Part shown: piece by piece, positions 4,983 through 5,672 of the stretch | Position numbering within the stretch: position 1 is the first letter of the stretch | Layout: the number at the start of each line of letters is the position of its first letter | Assembly (NCBI GenBank): GCA_023265215.1 | Contig: JAHFUH010000266.1 | Location: forward strand, 1 to 5,672 | Direction of reading: 5' to 3' | From: Acidobacteriota bacterium | Lineage (GTDB): Bacteria > Acidobacteriota > UBA6911 | Length of the DNA stretch: 5,672 nucleotides | Notes under the pieces: generated by a model | Databases searched by the model: none | What the model was told of the DNA's origin: nothing | What the model saw: the letters and a program-made list of their open reading frames with translations, nothing else | Position numbers and translations under genes: made by a program

Positions 4983-5567
4983 GTGAGAATCATTCGTAAG
5001 AAGTCTCAGCCGGAAGATCCGAATTCGGCGGATTTGGAACAACACTATTTCATATCCCGGTGCCGCGAGCGCGGAGTGCGAGTCACCGCACAGCGGCTGG
5101 CAGTTTTTCAGACTCTCGCCATGGACGCTACCCACCCGACGGCGGAGTCTCTGCAAAAAAAACTGAAGGAAACCATGCCTTCTTTGTCCCTTTCGACGGT
5201 TTACCGAATCCTGGAGTCGTTGGAAAATGAAAACTTGATTCGACGGGTGAGCACAACCAACGGCATTGCCAGATATGACGGGAACCTTGCTCCACACCAG
5301 CATCTGGTCTGCCGGTTGTGCGGCCGCATGACCGATCTTGATGACAAGTCGTTTGCGCGACTTGTAGTGTCAGGCGTTCGCTATGCCGGATTTGTCGCTG
5401 AAGAGCTTGATGTGCGGATTATAGGAACATGCCTGGAGTGCCGCAGTTCCGGACTCAGGCAAATGGATTCTAAAAAAAGAAATAAACGGGAGCCCTATTG
5501 TCTCCCATTTAAAAGGAGAAAAGTCGATGGCCGAGTTAAAAGGTTCGAAAACGCACGAAAATCTTAA
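4983..5567 (+). CDS. perR: Fur-family regulator, PerR-like peroxide sensor
   Basis: A metal-dependent repressor of the Fur superfamily. The winged helix is visible (RERGVRVTAQRLAVFQTL, HPTAESL, SLSTVYRILESLENENLIRR). Then follow the metal and dimer region with PHQHLVCRLCG (HxH plus first CxxC), an Asp in MTDLD and the second CxxC (CLEC). The Asp at the position where B. subtilis PerR has Asp104, and the rubrerythrin gene downstream, favour PerR over Fur: oxidation of a metal-ligand His by peroxide would release the operon. Start is uncertain: GTG 4983 would be nearly leaderless; TTG 5034 gives a family-like N-terminus and keeps the operator outside the coding part. The C-terminus is odd: about 38 residues beyond CLEC run through a hairpin, the next SD and 41 bases of rubrerythrin. 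One extra A in the A7 run (5472-5478) would stop it at TAA right after MDSKKKK. Confidence 0.88.
   Translation: MRIIRKKSQPEDPNSADLEQHYFISRCRERGVRVTAQRLAVFQTLAMDATHPTAESLQKKLKETMPSLSLSTVYRILESLENENLIRRVSTTNGIARYDGNLAPHQHLVCRLCGRMTDLDDKSFARLVVSGVRYAGFVAEELDVRIIGTCLECRSSGLRQMDSKKRNKREPYCLPFKRRKVDGRVKRFENARKS
4984..4998 (+). promoter_or_regulatory. Fur/PerR-box-like sequence over the start site
   Basis: TGAGAATCATTCGTA matches the 7-1-7 form of a Fur/PerR box (TGATAAT-n-ATTATCA) at 10 of 14 places, with 6 of 7 in the left half. It sits right after the promoter -10, where a repressor would block transcription. Autoregulation is usual for this family, so this is a plausible operator. Confidence 0.4.
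5488..5506 (+). other. Small hairpin between the perR and rubrerythrin starts
   Basis: GGGAG (5488-5492) pairs with CTCCC (5502-5506) around a 9-base loop, just before the AAGGAG of rubrerythrin. It lies inside the present perR frame, although it looks like an intergenic element. This supports the view that perR once ended upstream. It is weak as a terminator (ATTTAAAA follows). Confidence 0.35.
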
Positions 5568-5672
5568 AGCAGCGTTTGCCGGAGAATCCCAGGCAAACCG
5601 CCGGTATCTCTATTTTGCAAAAATTGCCGATGTGGAAGGCTATCCGGAAATCGCAGGCAACTTCCGTGAAAC
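5527..5672 (+). CDS. Rubrerythrin, N-terminal part (runs off the window)
   Basis: ATG 5527 is preceded by AAGGAG (5513-5518) at 8 bases. The 48 visible residues (MAELKGSKTHENLKAAFAGE, then SQANRRYLYFAKIADVEGYP) are the classic rubrerythrin opening. Glu20 in the GES motif is the first di-iron ligand of the ferritin-like four-helix bundle, and RRYLYFA follows as in known members. Rubrerythrins reduce hydrogen peroxide in the cytoplasm of anaerobes using electrons from rubredoxin or similar donors. The C-terminal rubredoxin domain, if present, is outside the window. The gene starts 41 bases inside the current perR frame, so the two are surely cotranscribed and PerR control is expected. Confidence 0.93.
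   Translation, partial: MAELKGSKTHENLKAAFAGESQANRRYLYFAKIADVEGYPEIAGNFRE

Noticed and set aside
4863..5303. 146-codon reverse frame
   Set aside because: Antisense to perR, which has unmistakable Fur-family motifs.

Overview
The window looks like the right-hand end of a small integrated mobile element (about positions 1-4245) followed by chromosome (about 4246-5672). The chromosomal part holds a tRNA-Val, a PerR/Fur-type peroxide regulator and the start of a rubrerythrin gene. A perR-rubrerythrin pair is typical of anaerobic or microaerophilic bacteria that meet oxygen stress. With medium G+C and Shine-Dalgarno (SD)-led genes, this suggests a free-living Gram-negative-like anaerobe (for example Desulfobacterota or relatives), but the taxon is a weak inference.

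Element, left to right on +: the C-terminus of a probable replication protein (2-292, helicase/primase class with a terminal winged helix); a 270-base non-coding stretch full of CGGAC/GTCCG repeats and hairpins (293-562), a candidate origin or operator; an excisionase-like helix-turn-helix (HTH) protein (563-841); a second short HTH protein (921-1124) coupled to an 8-codon leader ORF; an unrecognised 99-residue protein (1222-1521); a gene on the opposite strand for a probable secreted or membrane-anchored protein (1576-2207, reverse); a ribbon-helix-helix (RHH) protein (2351-2614); an 89-residue unrecognised protein (2689-2958); and a tyrosine recombinase (3004-4164) that ends 81 bases before the tRNA-Val. 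This is a replication, control, cargo and integration layout, as in integrative plasmids, satellite-like elements or small ICE-type islands. The other end of the element lies outside the window.

Chromosome: tRNA-Val(UAC) at 4246-4320, then 650 bases with no confident gene. That stretch holds a tiny CxxC ORF, a reverse-strand ORF remnant and a hairpin terminator between them. perR and rubrerythrin follow as a tightly packed operon.

Two genes are each one A short in an A-run. Adding one A gives the reverse-strand gene a textbook signal-peptide start (A5 at 2200-2204), and gives perR a normal stop before the rubrerythrin ribosome binding site (A7 at 5472-5478). This points either to homopolymer under-calling in the assembly or to real slippage or phase variation. 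No CRISPR array, insertion sequence or rRNA was seen.
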